In this document: positions 32,594 through 41,816 of the stretch, in pieces | How the letters are laid out: the number at the start of each line of letters is the position of its first letter | How positions within the stretch are numbered: the first letter of the stretch is position 1 | NCBI RefSeq assembly: GCF_018598175.1 | Contig: NZ_JAHESE010000001.1 | Span: 434,001-498,000, forward strand | From: Dawidia cretensis | GTDB lineage: Bacteria > Bacteroidota > Bacteroidia > Cytophagales > Cyclobacteriaceae | Direction: 5' to 3' | Length of the DNA stretch: 64,000 nt | Notes under the pieces: generated by a model | Databases searched by the model: none | Told to the model about the DNA's origin: nothing | Seen by the model: only the letters and a program-made list of their open reading frames with translations | Translations under genes and position numbers: made by a program

Positions 32594-34396
32594 ATGAGCA
32601 CAGCATCAGCAACGAAACAAGCCATTAAGGGCGGTGAATTTTTGATCCGCGACACGGTAGCTGCCGACATTTTCATTCCGGAAGAATTCAATGAGGAGCA
32701 GCGCATGATCATGCAGCAGTGCCGCGACTTCCTGGCGAAGGAAGTATGGCCGCGCCTGGACGAAATTGATTCCCAGAAAGATCCGAACCTCATGCCTTCC
32801 ATCCTGGACAAAGCCGGTGAGCTGGGCTTGCTGGGTACATCGGTGCCGCAAGAGCTGGGGGGTTTTGGCATGGACTTCAACACCACGATGTTGGTGGCGG
32901 AAGTCATCGGCGCGGGCCACTCGGTAGCGGTAGCGCTTTCGGCGCATACCGGTATCGGTACTTTGCCCATTCTCTACTACGGCAACGAAGAGCAAAAGAA
33001 AAAATATATTCCCAAGCTGGCGACCGGCGAGTGGAAGGCTGCTTACTGTTTGACAGAACCCGACTCTGGTTCGGATGCCAACAGCGGTAAAACGAAAGCG
33101 GTCCTGAGCGGTGACGGTAAGCACTACGTCATCAATGGTCAGAAGATGTGGATCACCAACGGTGGCTTTGCCGATATATTTGTTGTGTTTGCTAAAATCG
33201 ACAACGACAAAAACCTGACGGCATTCATCGTAGAAAAATCGTTTGGTGGCATTACCATGAACGAAGAAGAAAAGAAGATGGGGATCAAAGGATCGTCTAC
33301 CCGTCAGATCTTTTTCAACGACTGCAAGGTGCCGGTCGAAAATATGTTGAGCGAGCGCGAGAACGGTTTCAAGATCGCCGTAAACATTCTCAATATTGGT
33401 CGGATTAAACTCGGTATTGCAGCCCTTGGCGGCAGCAAGCATACAACATCGATTGCAACGCAGTATGCGAATGAGCGCAAACAGTTCGGTACATCGATTT
33501 CTACTTTCGGCGCGATCAAACACAAGATTGCCGAAATGGCAACACGCATTTTTGCCTCGGAGTCGGCGCACTATCGTGCGGGTCAGAATATTGACGACGC
33601 CTACCATTCTTTTGTTTCCGCGGGAACCGACTCGTCAAAAGCGCGCCTGAAAGCGCTGGAAGAATTTGCGATTGAATGTGCGATTCTGAAAGTGCACGGT
33701 TCGGAAGTTCTCGACTTTACGGTGGACGAAGGCGTGCAGATCTATGGCGGCATGGGCTTTTCGGCTGAAGGGCCGATGGACCGTGCATATCGCGATGCGC
33801 GGATCAATCGGATCTTTGAGGGTACCAATGAGATTAACCGACTGTTGACAGTGGACATGCTGTTGAAGCGCGCCATGAAGGGTTCGATCGATTTGATGAC
33901 GCCAGCCATGGGCGTACAAAAAGAGCTGCTCGCCATTCCGGATTTTGGCGCGGCCGAGGAAGAAGGAGTTTTTGTGAAAGAGAAGAAGGTATTGGCCAAT
34001 CTGAAAAAAGCGGGATTGATGGTTGCTGGCTCTGCCGTGCAAAAATTCATGATGAAGCTGTCGGAGCAGCAAGAGATTTTGATAAGCCTGGCGGATATGA
34101 TGATTGAAATTTATGTAGCAGAGTCAACATTGCTCCGGGTAGAAAAGATCATTGGCCAGAAAGGTGAAAAAGCAGCGGAGCTTCAAACGGAAATGGCTTT
34201 GATTTATTTGCATCACGCGGTTGGCAAAGCCGCTGCCGCGGGTCGCGAAGCAATCTCCGCGTTCGCCGAAGGTGATGAGCAACGTCTGTTACTCATGGGT
34301 CTGAAGCGGTTCACAAAAATAGACGCTTATAACCTGAAAGATGCGCGCAGAAAAGTCGCGGACTATGTTATTCAAAAAGGAGAATATCCTTTCTAA
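32594..34396 (+). CDS. fadE: acyl-CoA dehydrogenase, long (FadE/VLCAD type)
   Basis: 600 residues. FAD enzyme for the first step of beta-oxidation. Signatures: CLTEPDSGSDANSGKTKA (FAD/substrate binding), MGIKGSSTRQIFFNDC, QIYGGMGFSAEGPMDRAYRD, and the catalytic Glu in RIFEGTNEINRLL (about 417). A C-terminal extension of some 180 residues beyond the normal dehydrogenase fold matches Bacillus FadE and the very-long-chain family. Last gene of the operon, followed by a terminator at 34423. Confidence 0.94.
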   Translation: MSTASATKQAIKGGEFLIRDTVAADIFIPEEFNEEQRMIMQQCRDFLAKEVWPRLDEIDSQKDPNLMPSILDKAGELGLLGTSVPQELGGFGMDFNTTMLVAEVIGAGHSVAVALSAHTGIGTLPILYYGNEEQKKKYIPKLATGEWKAAYCLTEPDSGSDANSGKTKAVLSGDGKHYVINGQKMWITNGGFADIFVVFAKIDNDKNLTAFIVEKSFGGITMNEEEKKMGIKGSSTRQIFFNDCKVPVENMLSERENGFKIAVNILNIGRIKLGIAALGGSKHTTSIATQYANERKQFGTSISTFGAIKHKIAEMATRIFASESAHYRAGQNIDDAYHSFVSAGTDSSKARLKALEEFAIECAILKVHGSEVLDFTVDEGVQIYGGMGFSAEGPMDRAYRDARINRIFEGTNEINRLLTVDMLLKRAMKGSIDLMTPAMGVQKELLAIPDFGAAEEEGVFVKEKKVLANLKKAGLMVAGSAVQKFMMKLSEQQEILISLADMMIEIYVAESTLLRVEKIIGQKGEKAAELQTEMALIYLHHAVGKAAAAGREAISAFAEGDEQRLLLMGLKRFTKIDAYNLKDARRKVADYVIQKGEYPF

Positions 34397-34422
34397 GATT
34401 CTCATTCCTTTAACCTAAACTG

Positions 34423-34452
34423 AAAAGGGCCGGAGCGATCTGGCCTTTTTTT
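34423..34452 (+). terminator. terminator of the fad operon
   Basis: AAAAGGGCCGG pairs with CTGGCCTTTT with one bulge, followed by further T residues; 27 bp after the fadE stop. Confidence 0.8.
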
Positions 34453-34629
34453 ATTGCCCGTCCGGGCATCGGGGAGGTGTTCATATTTGTAAAGAGCACT
34501 GTTCGTATTTCGATCACTGGAGCAAATGTGAAAAAAGGAAAACCCGGTTTTTGGCGAAATTTCGATACTTTTTAAGAACGGATGCAAGGTGCACGATCTT
34601 TGATGTAGCCAAGTCAAACCTGATTGGAT

Positions 34630-34923
34630 ATGAAAGCGATAACAATATCAATCCTGATTTTGGTACTGATAGTATTTGCCATTCCCTTTTCCTTTGCCAT
34701 CGTTGGCCTGGTACTGGGCGCGGTGGGTGGCGTAATCGGTTTCATTTTTGGAATCATCGGCGCCGTCATTGGCGGTGTGTTTGAGTTGCTGGGTAGTATC
34801 ATCAGCCTGCCTTTTCACGGCTTCCACTGCCAGGTGCCCTTTGTTGGGTTCTGGTCGGACAACATCTTTACGGTGGCGGCCATCGTGCTGGTGGCCGTTA
34901 TTCTGGTAAAGGCCCGTCGTTAA
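34630..34923 (+). CDS. small Gly-rich membrane protein of unknown function
   Basis: 97 residues from ATG 34630 (a TTG two codons earlier is possible). Two long hydrophobic helices, about 4-55 with repeated small-residue spacing (GAVGGVIGFIFGIIGAVIGG) and about 75-93, separated by a His/Phe/Cys loop. I do not recognise it beyond being a small inner-membrane protein. A GATCTTTG 35 bp upstream resembles the -7 motif. It ends 1 bp from the convergent gene at 34925. Confidence 0.65.
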   Translation: MKAITISILILVLIVFAIPFSFAIVGLVLGAVGGVIGFIFGIIGAVIGGVFELLGSIISLPFHGFHCQVPFVGFWSDNIFTVAAIVLVAVILVKARR

Positions 34924-34924
34924 G

Positions 34925-35308
34925 CTACGCTACGGGATGCCTGTTGTATAGTGCCGGATTAAGAAAATATTTCGAATACACTGGATTTCGTTTCACCTCT
35001 ACTAAAGTCGGTTTGTGCTTGCTTGTAAAAATGACTTTGTATTGAAACTCAAATCCTTTTTCCGTACGAATATCTTTGCGTACGATATACCATTGTTTGT
35101 CATACGGGTTCAGCACTTTCACCTGTAAATGAAATAAGCCGGGTGAGCTTCGCACGCGGACAAAATTGCCGGTCTGTTTATTATATAGTTTACCGTTTAT
35201 CGTCACCTGAATACGCGCCCCTTTGTCCGTTTGAATCGCGATGCCAGAGTCATAGGCCATAGCATGTATGGAGCCCATCAGCAGAAAAACCAACACAGAA
35301 TATTTCAT
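34925..35308 (-). CDS. small secreted protein of unknown function
   Basis: 127 residues. A clear signal peptide (MKYSVLVFLLMGSIHAMAY). The mature part is basic and beta-rich, with IAIQTDKGARIQVTINGKLY and a C-terminal tail of Tyr/Asn/Pro. It recalls the N-terminal part of DUF4476-type Bacteroidota secreted proteins, but I cannot assign it. Single gene, convergent with the membrane protein gene. Confidence 0.7.
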   Translation of the reverse strand: MKYSVLVFLLMGSIHAMAYDSGIAIQTDKGARIQVTINGKLYNKQTGNFVRVRSSPGLFHLQVKVLNPYDKQWYIVRKDIRTEKGFEFQYKVIFTSKHKPTLVEVKRNPVYSKYFLNPALYNRHPVA

Positions 35309-35371
35309 GGCTCGATTGTTTTACACTTATGGTGTTACAACCTCCGTGCCATCATTGGCAACATAAAAAAG

Positions 35372-35400
35372 AAAAAGGCTGCGGGAAACGCAACCTTTTT
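35372..35400. terminator. bidirectional terminator after the OmpA-family gene
   Basis: AAAAAGGCTGCG (35372-35383) pairs with CGCAACCTTTTT (35389-35400), one mismatch, 5-nt loop. On the minus strand it is followed by more T residues, 48 bp after the stop at 35448. Confidence 0.8.
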
Positions 35401-35447
35401 CAATTCATTAGATTTTTAATCTTGTTTTAACATGGCCGGTGGCGCCG

Positions 35448-37460
35448 CTACTCCCGGAAATACCTGTCCTCCTCGAATTGTTCATCACCCTCTACCGGTT
35501 TTGTTACGGTACCAACTTCCAGGATTTTGAACTCTGTGCGTCTGTTCTTCTGACGACCTTCCGGATTGTCGGTACCGTCGGGATTGGTGTTGCGTGCGAT
35601 AGGTTTTGATTCGCCATAGCCTTTGGCTTGCAGGCGTTCGGTGGCAATACCATGTTGAATCATGTATGATACAGCAGACTCTGCACGACGCTGTGACAAC
35701 TGACGGTTATAGGATTCGTCGTCAATGCTATCGGTGTGTGAGCCGAGCTCGATTTTAATTTCCGGGTTGTCGAGCAGCAACTGTACAAGCTTGTCCAACT
35801 CCTTTGCCGCGTCGGAACGAATGTTGGATTTGTTGAAGTCGTAGTAGATGTTCTCCAGTACAAAGCTCTTGTCCAACTCGATTTTCTCGAGGACAATCAT
35901 CGTGTCAAGCGTAATGTTTGTCAGCAATTCTTTGAGTGTGGATGGATCAACCGATTTGCCTCGTGTGGTATAACCCTGGCGTTTTACCAGGTATCCGCTG
36001 GACTCACCTGTCAGGTTATAATCTTCGTTTTCGTATACGCGGAAGAGGAACTTACCGTCGTTACCAGTGACGTAATCTTGCATCACATCGCCTTTGCCGT
36101 CGAGCAAGTTGACCTTGGTGCTCGGTAGTATTTGCAGCTTGCCGTCTTTGCCCGGAGTATAGGTGATGCCTTGCAGGTAGTAGTTTACCACGCGCAGGTC
36201 GGGGTCTTCGTTGATGAAGGTATAGATGTCGTCATCGCCTTTGCCACCGTCGCGGTTCGAAGCAAAGAAACCACGATCGGGTTTGAAGAGGAACATCGCG
36301 AAGTCGTCACTGTTAGAGTTCATCGGCTGACCCAGATTTTTGATTTGGGTTTTACCGTTTGAGCGCTTCACGACGAAGAGGTCTAAACCGCCGTACCCAG
36401 GATGGCCGTCAGAGGCGAAATACAGTTTTGCATCTTCGGCTACATAGGGGAACATCTCGTTTCCGGAGGTATTGATCTCGGGACCAAGGTTGCGCACGCG
36501 GGTGAAACGACCCCGGGTATCCATTTGTGCTGTGTAAAGATCGGTACCGCCGTAGCCACCTTTGCGGTTGGAGGCAAAGTACAAGGTGCGTCCGTCGGAG
36601 CTGAAGGCAGGGGTAGAATCCCAGCTGAAGTTCTTCGCGTCACCGTCGGACTCGTTTTTAAACTGCGTGTTGATGTTAATTGGAAGAGGCTCGGACCAAA
36701 CGTCGTTCCGGAAGCGGGAGATATACAAGTCGACATCCGCGCCGCCACCTTTTTTCTTTTCAGAATTGCCCTTGGCAAAGATCATGGTCTTGCCGTCGGG
36801 GGAAAACGTAATACAACCTTCGTTGCGCACGTTGTCGTTGATGCCTTCGGGTAATTTGGCGAGGCTGGATATTTCAACGTTTGCACCTTTCGTGACCACT
36901 TTGAACAAATCGGTAAAGGGTTTGCCTTCGGCCTCGTAGATCTTACCGTCGCCGCGAGACGAGGTAAAGTACAGCTCGCTGTTGAGGTAGACCGGCGAAT
37001 ACTCGCTCGCGGGTGTGTTGATGGCTTCCAGGTTTTTTACCTTGTAGTAGCTCGGCGCCTCGGCAAGCTTGGCCAGATAGCCGATGCCATTCATCTCAGC
37101 AGAAGCGCGGTCTTTCAGCGGTGTGTTGCTGGTGGAGGCCACCAGTGATTCCAGTTGCTGGCGTGCTTCGTCGTATTTGCCGTTTGCTTTGAGCGCCTGC
37201 GCGTAATAAAATTTAATACTATCGGCATCGAAGGCGCGGCCACTGGCGTTCGCATAAAACTGTTCCGACTCTTTGGGTCGGTTTGACAGCCGGTACGATT
37301 CAGCTATGAAGAAGTTGGACTTGCCGGTATTACCTGTTTTTTTAAACAAGTCGATAGCGTTTTGGTACTTGCCCAGCTTAAACGCCTTGATAGCCTTCTT
37401 CTCGGTACTGCAGCTACTGAGTATAATAACGATAAACAGTAGGAGGGAGGTAGATCTCAT
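35448..37460 (-). CDS. OmpA-family lipoprotein with TPR and PD40 repeats (PorE-like layout)
   Basis: 670 residues. Lipoprotein signal (FIVIILSSCS). TPR-like helices to about 130; a beta-propeller of PD40 repeats at about 150-410 (FSPDGKTMIFAKG, SSDGRTLYFASNRKGGYGGTD, LYFASDGHPGYGGLDL); a carboxypeptidase-regulatory-like sandwich at about 430-530; an OmpA peptidoglycan-binding domain from about 545 (IYYDFNKSNIRSDAAKEL, GSHTD, KNRRTEFKIL). The order equals that of PorE of the type IX secretion system, but many Bacteroidota paralogues share it, so T9SS function is not proven; no other por gene is here. Confidence 0.85.
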   Translation of the reverse strand: MRSTSLLLFIVIILSSCSTEKKAIKAFKLGKYQNAIDLFKKTGNTGKSNFFIAESYRLSNRPKESEQFYANASGRAFDADSIKFYYAQALKANGKYDEARQQLESLVASTSNTPLKDRASAEMNGIGYLAKLAEAPSYYKVKNLEAINTPASEYSPVYLNSELYFTSSRGDGKIYEAEGKPFTDLFKVVTKGANVEISSLAKLPEGINDNVRNEGCITFSPDGKTMIFAKGNSEKKKGGGADVDLYISRFRNDVWSEPLPININTQFKNESDGDAKNFSWDSTPAFSSDGRTLYFASNRKGGYGGTDLYTAQMDTRGRFTRVRNLGPEINTSGNEMFPYVAEDAKLYFASDGHPGYGGLDLFVVKRSNGKTQIKNLGQPMNSNSDDFAMFLFKPDRGFFASNRDGGKGDDDIYTFINEDPDLRVVNYYLQGITYTPGKDGKLQILPSTKVNLLDGKGDVMQDYVTGNDGKFLFRVYENEDYNLTGESSGYLVKRQGYTTRGKSVDPSTLKELLTNITLDTMIVLEKIELDKSFVLENIYYDFNKSNIRSDAAKELDKLVQLLLDNPEIKIELGSHTDSIDDESYNRQLSQRRAESAVSYMIQHGIATERLQAKGYGESKPIARNTNPDGTDNPEGRQKNRRTEFKILEVGTVTKPVEGDEQFEEDRYFRE

Positions 37461-37519
37461 AACATCTTAAGATATAATCTGTTTCGCTCTGTAACGCTAA
37501 AGCTACAAAATATTCCGGC

Positions 37520-38014
37520 TTACGGAAGTACCGATTCCGCCGGTATATACCGCTTCAGCCAGGTATCGCCCGCTGGAGCAATCCAGGCTTGGTCCAGCTT
37601 GCCTTTGGTGTCCACCAGGTTGTCAAACACGGGGGTCGTTCTGTTCCAGATTCCTTCCACATACTGCGCCTTCAGATCACCCATGGACAGCAAGGTTACA
37701 CCCCCGGTCGTTTGGAACGCAACGTTGGTACGGTTAAAAAAATCGACGCCCGCCGCGGTGCCGGCCTCTTTAACAGCCCGTACCGAGCTGTCGATTGAGC
37801 AGCCGCTTGCCTGATCGTTGGCTGCCAGCACGATGAAATGGTCGTGCCGAATTTCGAAGGAAGTTTCCATCGGTTGTCCATGGACGCTCCACCCTTGAGT
37901 AAACGCTGTGAGTACCTCAGAAATTATGCCTTTTTCAGCAGCAGTAATTTTTCTGTCGGCCTGGTATACCCAGACGCGGGACGTGGCGGGTAATTGGTGA
38001 AATGGGATAAGCAT
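37520..38014 (-). CDS. conserved small protein of the Fe-S trio (often misnamed ABC transporter ATPase)
   Basis: 164 residues. It matches a Bacteroidota family that follows two (Fe-S)-binding protein genes; databases often call it an ABC transporter ATPase, but there is no Walker A or ABC signature. Recognisable parts: LPATSRVWVYQADRKITAAE, ASGCSIDSSV with a conserved Cys, and the C-terminal DTWLKRYIP. Starts 4 bp after the stop of the Fe-S gene, so translation is probably coupled. Role unknown, presumably linked to the redox pair. Confidence 0.82.
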   Translation of the reverse strand: MLIPFHQLPATSRVWVYQADRKITAAEKGIISEVLTAFTQGWSVHGQPMETSFEIRHDHFIVLAANDQASGCSIDSSVRAVKEAGTAAGVDFFNRTNVAFQTTGGVTLLSMGDLKAQYVEGIWNRTTPVFDNLVDTKGKLDQAWIAPAGDTWLKRYIPAESVLP

Positions 38015-38018
38015 AGTC

Positions 38019-38801
38019 TTATTGCAAACCTTGTGATTCTGCGATAAGTTCGGCCAAATCCTTCACTTTTACATCGTTTTCGCGGTCTTTGCCTTTTACG
38101 CCGTCGCTCAGCATGGTCATGCAAAACGGACAGGCCACGGCAATCGTCGAGGCGCCGGTCGCCAGCGCTTCTTCTGCGCGTTCAATGTTAATGTCCTTTT
38201 CGCCTTTTTCCGGCTCCTTGAACATTTGTGCGCCACCCGCGCCGCAGCACAGCCCCGTCGTGCGGCATCGTTTCATTTCTACCAGGTCGGCGTCGAGGGC
38301 TTCCAGCACACTGCGGGGAGCTTCATAGATGTTATTGGCGCGACCCAGGTAGCAGGAGTCGTGGTAGGTAATCTTTTTGCCTTTGAACGAACCGCCCTCA
38401 ACCTTGATCTTTCCTTCCTGAATGAGCTGCTGCAGAAATGTCGAGTGGTGGATTACCTCGTACGCGCCGCCGAGCTCTGGATATTCGTTTTTGATCGTAT
38501 TAAAACAGTGGGGGCAGGCCGTGACAATTTTTTTGATATTGTAACCATTCAACACCTGGATGTTGCTCATGGCCTGCATCTGAAAAAGAAACTCGTTGCC
38601 AGCACGCCGCGCGGGGTCGCCCGTACAGGTTTCTTCGGGTCCTAAGACCGCAAATTTGATGTCTACAGCCTGCAGAATCTTTACAAAAGCCCGGGTTACA
38701 CGTTTGTATCGTTCGTCGAAAGATCCGGCGCATCCTACCCAGAAAAGTATTTCGGGGCTTTCGCCTTTGGCGGCCATATCGGCCATAGTCGCTACATTCA
38801 T
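38019..38801 (-). CDS. (Fe-S)-binding protein, CCG-domain (HdrB/LldE-like)
   Basis: 260 residues. Two cysteine-rich CCG domains: VGCAGSFDERY and VTACPHCFNTIKNEYPE in the first, YHDSCYLGR, RTTGLCCGAGGAQMF and AVACPFCMTML in the second. These bind noncubane or 4Fe-4S clusters as in heterodisulfide reductase subunit B and LldE/GlpC oxidoreductases. It lies 33 bp after the membrane Fe-S gene and would pass or take electrons from it. Substrate unknown. Confidence 0.9.
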   Translation of the reverse strand: MNVATMADMAAKGESPEILFWVGCAGSFDERYKRVTRAFVKILQAVDIKFAVLGPEETCTGDPARRAGNEFLFQMQAMSNIQVLNGYNIKKIVTACPHCFNTIKNEYPELGGAYEVIHHSTFLQQLIQEGKIKVEGGSFKGKKITYHDSCYLGRANNIYEAPRSVLEALDADLVEMKRCRTTGLCCGAGGAQMFKEPEKGEKDINIERAEEALATGASTIAVACPFCMTMLSDGVKGKDRENDVKVKDLAELIAESQGLQ

Positions 38802-38834
38802 TGTCGTCTGGTTGTTAAGTCGTGCTTCGTTGCG

Positions 38835-40139
38835 TTAGTCCTGGGCCCATTTAAACCGGTCGCTGGGCGGAAATTTCCAGGGCGCGAAGCTGGTTTCAAT
38901 ATTCTGGAACATCGAGTTCCACGATGCCGGCGAGCCGGATTCTTCCATGGCCACGTACCGACGCAGCTCGAGGATAATTTCCAGGGGATTGATCATAACG
39001 GGGCAAGCCTCCACACAGGCGTTGCAGCTGGTGCAGGCATTGATTTCTTCTTTGGTGATATAGTCGCCCAATAAAAATTTTCCGTCTTCGGCACCGGGGC
39101 CACCGGTCTCCACGCTTTTACCGATCTCTTCCATACGGTCGCGGGTGTCCATCATGATCTTGCGCGGCGAAAGCTTTTTGCCCGTGAGGTTGGCCGGGCA
39201 TTCAGCCGTGCAGCGTCCACACTCCGTACAAGAATAAGCAGCCATTAAATTATTCCAGTTCAGGTCGCGCACATCACGCGCACCAAAACGACCCGGCTCC
39301 GCCGGGGGTGTGGTGTTGGCACCAGCCAACCCGAGCATCAGCTTTACTTCGTTTGTTACTACAGGCATATTTTTCATTTGCCCTTTGCGTTCCAGGTTGG
39401 CGAAGTAGGTATTCGGGAATGCCAGGAAGATGTGCAGGTGCTTGGAGTAGGTTACATAGACAGCGAAGGCAAGAATGCCGAGGATGTGAAACCACCATGC
39501 GCCACGCTCAATGACAATCAGCGCCGTCTCTGACAGGGAGTCATAAAGGGGCACAAAAAACGAGCTTAGAAACAGTTTGCCCGTGGGCGTGTAATGTTCG
39601 GCATGAAGCTGTTGCAGCACCTGGTCGGCGGCGTTCATATTCAGAATGGCCAGCATCAGCACAATCTCTGTGCACAAAATGATGTTGGCATCCATCCGGG
39701 GCCAGGCGGTTAGCTCGGCAGCGTGAAAGCGTTTTATCTTTAGCACATTGCGTCGGATCAGGAAAAAGACGCACGATAGTAGTACGGCCAGTGCCAGGAA
39801 TTCAAAGATGTTCATTAACACCGTATAAAACCCGCCCAGGAACGGGGCAAAAATACGGTGGGTGCCGGCCACGCCATCGACGATAAATTCCAGCACCTCG
39901 AGGTTGATGACCACGAAGCCGACATAGATGAAAAGGTGAAGGATGGCCGGAATAAATTTTTTAAACATTTTTTTCTGACCAAAAGCAACGAGTGCCATGT
40001 TGGATAAGCGCTCGCCGGGCCGATCGTTAATGACCTGGTCTTTTCCCAGTCTGATATTGGCCCAGAGGCGTAAAACGCGCTTTCGGATGAAGTAGATCGC
40101 CACGCCCAGTGTGATGACAAAAAGTGCTTGTTGAATCAT
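38835..40139 (-). CDS. membrane (Fe-S)-binding protein with two 4Fe-4S clusters (HdrE/HdrC-like)
   Basis: 434 residues. Five or six membrane helices in the first 240 residues with histidines that could bind heme b, as in the gamma subunit of nitrate reductase, then two ferredoxin motifs, CTECGRCTAECP (about 302-313) and CTSCNACVEACP (about 366-377). This joins the HdrE and HdrC functions in one chain. Likely exchanges electrons between the quinone pool and the CCG partner. First gene of the trio. Confidence 0.88.
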   Translation of the reverse strand: MIQQALFVITLGVAIYFIRKRVLRLWANIRLGKDQVINDRPGERLSNMALVAFGQKKMFKKFIPAILHLFIYVGFVVINLEVLEFIVDGVAGTHRIFAPFLGGFYTVLMNIFEFLALAVLLSCVFFLIRRNVLKIKRFHAAELTAWPRMDANIILCTEIVLMLAILNMNAADQVLQQLHAEHYTPTGKLFLSSFFVPLYDSLSETALIVIERGAWWFHILGILAFAVYVTYSKHLHIFLAFPNTYFANLERKGQMKNMPVVTNEVKLMLGLAGANTTPPAEPGRFGARDVRDLNWNNLMAAYSCTECGRCTAECPANLTGKKLSPRKIMMDTRDRMEEIGKSVETGGPGAEDGKFLLGDYITKEEINACTSCNACVEACPVMINPLEIILELRRYVAMEESGSPASWNSMFQNIETSFAPWKFPPSDRFKWAQD

Positions 40140-40188
40140 ATGCGATAATAAATGCTAATCCATTAATTTCAATAAATTCTCACAGGGT

Positions 40189-40219
40189 TTTGCACCAAAT
40201 ATAAATTTACATACTTTTG
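40189..40219 (+). promoter_or_regulatory. promoter of tRNA-Phe
   Basis: TTTG at 40189-40192, a 19-nt spacer, and TACTTTTG at 40212-40219: an exact fit to the Bacteroidota consensus TTTG / TAnnTTTG. Transcription would begin near 40225, 30 nt before the tRNA. The clearest promoter in the window. Confidence 0.85.
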
Positions 40220-40253
40220 TGCCCCTGTCCGCTGAAGGTGGCAGTCAAAATTA

Positions 40254-40326
40254 GGTGATGTAGCTCAGTTGGTAGAGCAAAGGACTGAAAATCCTTGTGT
40301 CGGGGGTTCGACTCCCTCCATCACCA
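40254..40326 (+). tRNA. tRNA-Phe (anticodon GAA)
   Basis: 73 nt. GGTGATGTAGCTCAGTTGGT at the 5' end, anticodon stem-loop AAGGA-CTGAAAA-TCCTT (anticodon GAA), T-arm GGGGGTTCGACTCCCTC, acceptor GGTGATG/CATCACC, discriminator A. CCA is not encoded. Confidence 0.96.
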
Positions 40327-40330
40327 CAGA

Positions 40331-40355
40331 AGGCCTCCAACTTGGAGGCCTTTTT
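40331..40355 (+). terminator. terminator of tRNA-Phe
   Basis: AGGCCTCC-AACTT-GGAGGCCT (up to 10 paired bases) directly followed by five T residues; begins 5 bp after the tRNA. Confidence 0.92.
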
Positions 40356-40425
40356 CTTTTTCCCCCCGGCTGGGTGCTGCTACCGGCCTAATTTTTAATA
40401 TTTTAGCAAGCAATCCCCTGGACCC

Positions 40426-41808
40426 ATGGGTTTAAACCTCGCTGATACCACAGTACGCCTGCTTTATTTGTACCTGGCCCAATGTATCCTGGGAGGGATC
40501 TTATTCTTTATGTTCCGGCATTTTGGCATTCTGTATCGCCGCCGGTTTCTCTACACCTGGGCACTCAGTTGGGGCGCGTTTTCCGTATACATAGCCTGTA
40601 CGGGTGTCGTTGCGTTATATCTGGCCCACAGTCAATCCCCAGTTCGCCTCATCACCAGTGTGGCCGGTCAGATGTCGTGTTTTCTGCAAGTCCTTTGGGT
40701 ACTACGTGGCACGTACGAGATGATAACCGAGCGAGCTTTTAACCGGCGACAGTTTAAATTGATTTTGCTGGCGCTCTTTTGTATCGCCGTTGCCTCCGTG
40801 ATTCTATTTAGCCAAAATGTTCAGGATGCAAACCTGCGCCACATGGCACGGGTTGGCAGTCGTACGCTGGCGATGGGCTCGGGCTTCTTATTCACCGGCA
40901 TCGTGGTGCTGCGCAACCAGAAGTTTTCCCGCGGCCTCGGACAGCGGATGCTTGCCGCGTCATTCATAATCTTTAGTGTATACCAGTTGTATTATTTTGC
41001 AGAAGTGGTCGTCAACCTGGCCGACCAACGCATGGAAGTACCCGGCTTTTTTGGCGTAGCCGATCTGTTGCTGATCGCCCTCATGGGCATGAGCATGGTC
41101 ATCTGGCTACTGGAAGATGAACGAGAAAAGCTGGGTCGCTCCAACAAGGAACTCGACATGTTTCTATATAATACTTCGCACGACCTACGTGCTCCGATTG
41201 CATCCATTCTCGGGCTGACGTATTTGGGCAGGCTAGAATTTGAAGAAGAACGGGCGCGGATGTTTATGGACATGATCGAAGCCCGCATTAAAAAATTGGA
41301 CATGGTCATCGGTGACATACTCAGTCTTTCACGTAGCAAAAAAACAGAGCCGCGCATGGAGGAATTGCGCTTGAAAGACCTGGTGGATGAAACGATAACC
41401 GATATTAAATTCAACAAGGGTGCATCGGCCATCGAGCTGGATTATAATCCCAGCGTCGCCGACGTTTTTGTATCGGACTACAATCAGATCAAGATCGTTT
41501 TGAATAACCTGCTGGCCAACGCCGTGAAGTATCACAACCTGGACCAACCCAGGCCCTACATCCGCATAGGCTTTATTCGCAGCGACGATCAGGTGGAGAT
41601 TACCGTGGAGGACAATGGACAGGGCATACCCGAAGAAAGCTTGCCGCGAATTTTTGAAATGTTCTTTCGCGCCTCGGTCGATACCGAAGGTACAGGCCTT
41701 GGACTCTATATCGTCCGCGAGGCGCTTAACAAGGTAAAGGGAACAATCGACGTTACCTCTGAGGTAGGCAAGGGAAGCATTTTCCGGATACAATTAGAAA
41801 ACGCTTAA
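40426..41808 (+). CDS. sensor histidine kinase, seven-helix membrane input domain
   Basis: 460 residues. Seven membrane helices in residues 10-228 form the input module. Then a HisKA domain with the phosphorylated His252 in NTSHDLRAPIASILGL, and a HATPase domain: N box NNLLANAVKYHN (about 362), G1 EDNGQGIPEE, G2 GTGLGLYIVREALN. No response regulator gene is adjacent, so it is an orphan kinase. Signal unknown. The ATG at 40426 follows the tRNA-Phe terminator by 70 bp. Confidence 0.92.
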   Translation: MGLNLADTTVRLLYLYLAQCILGGILFFMFRHFGILYRRRFLYTWALSWGAFSVYIACTGVVALYLAHSQSPVRLITSVAGQMSCFLQVLWVLRGTYEMITERAFNRRQFKLILLALFCIAVASVILFSQNVQDANLRHMARVGSRTLAMGSGFLFTGIVVLRNQKFSRGLGQRMLAASFIIFSVYQLYYFAEVVVNLADQRMEVPGFFGVADLLLIALMGMSMVIWLLEDEREKLGRSNKELDMFLYNTSHDLRAPIASILGLTYLGRLEFEEERARMFMDMIEARIKKLDMVIGDILSLSRSKKTEPRMEELRLKDLVDETITDIKFNKGASAIELDYNPSVADVFVSDYNQIKIVLNNLLANAVKYHNLDQPRPYIRIGFIRSDDQVEITVEDNGQGIPEESLPRIFEMFFRASVDTEGTGLGLYIVREALNKVKGTIDVTSEVGKGSIFRIQLENA

Positions 41809-41816
41809 AAAAATAA

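Noticed and set aside
32606-33607. 333-codon minus-strand frame opposite fadE
   Set aside because: Shadow of the acyl-CoA dehydrogenase.
35448-37460. Calling the OmpA/TPR/PD40 protein a proven type IX secretion component (PorE)
   Set aside because: Domain order matches, but many paralogues share it and no other por/spr gene is nearby.
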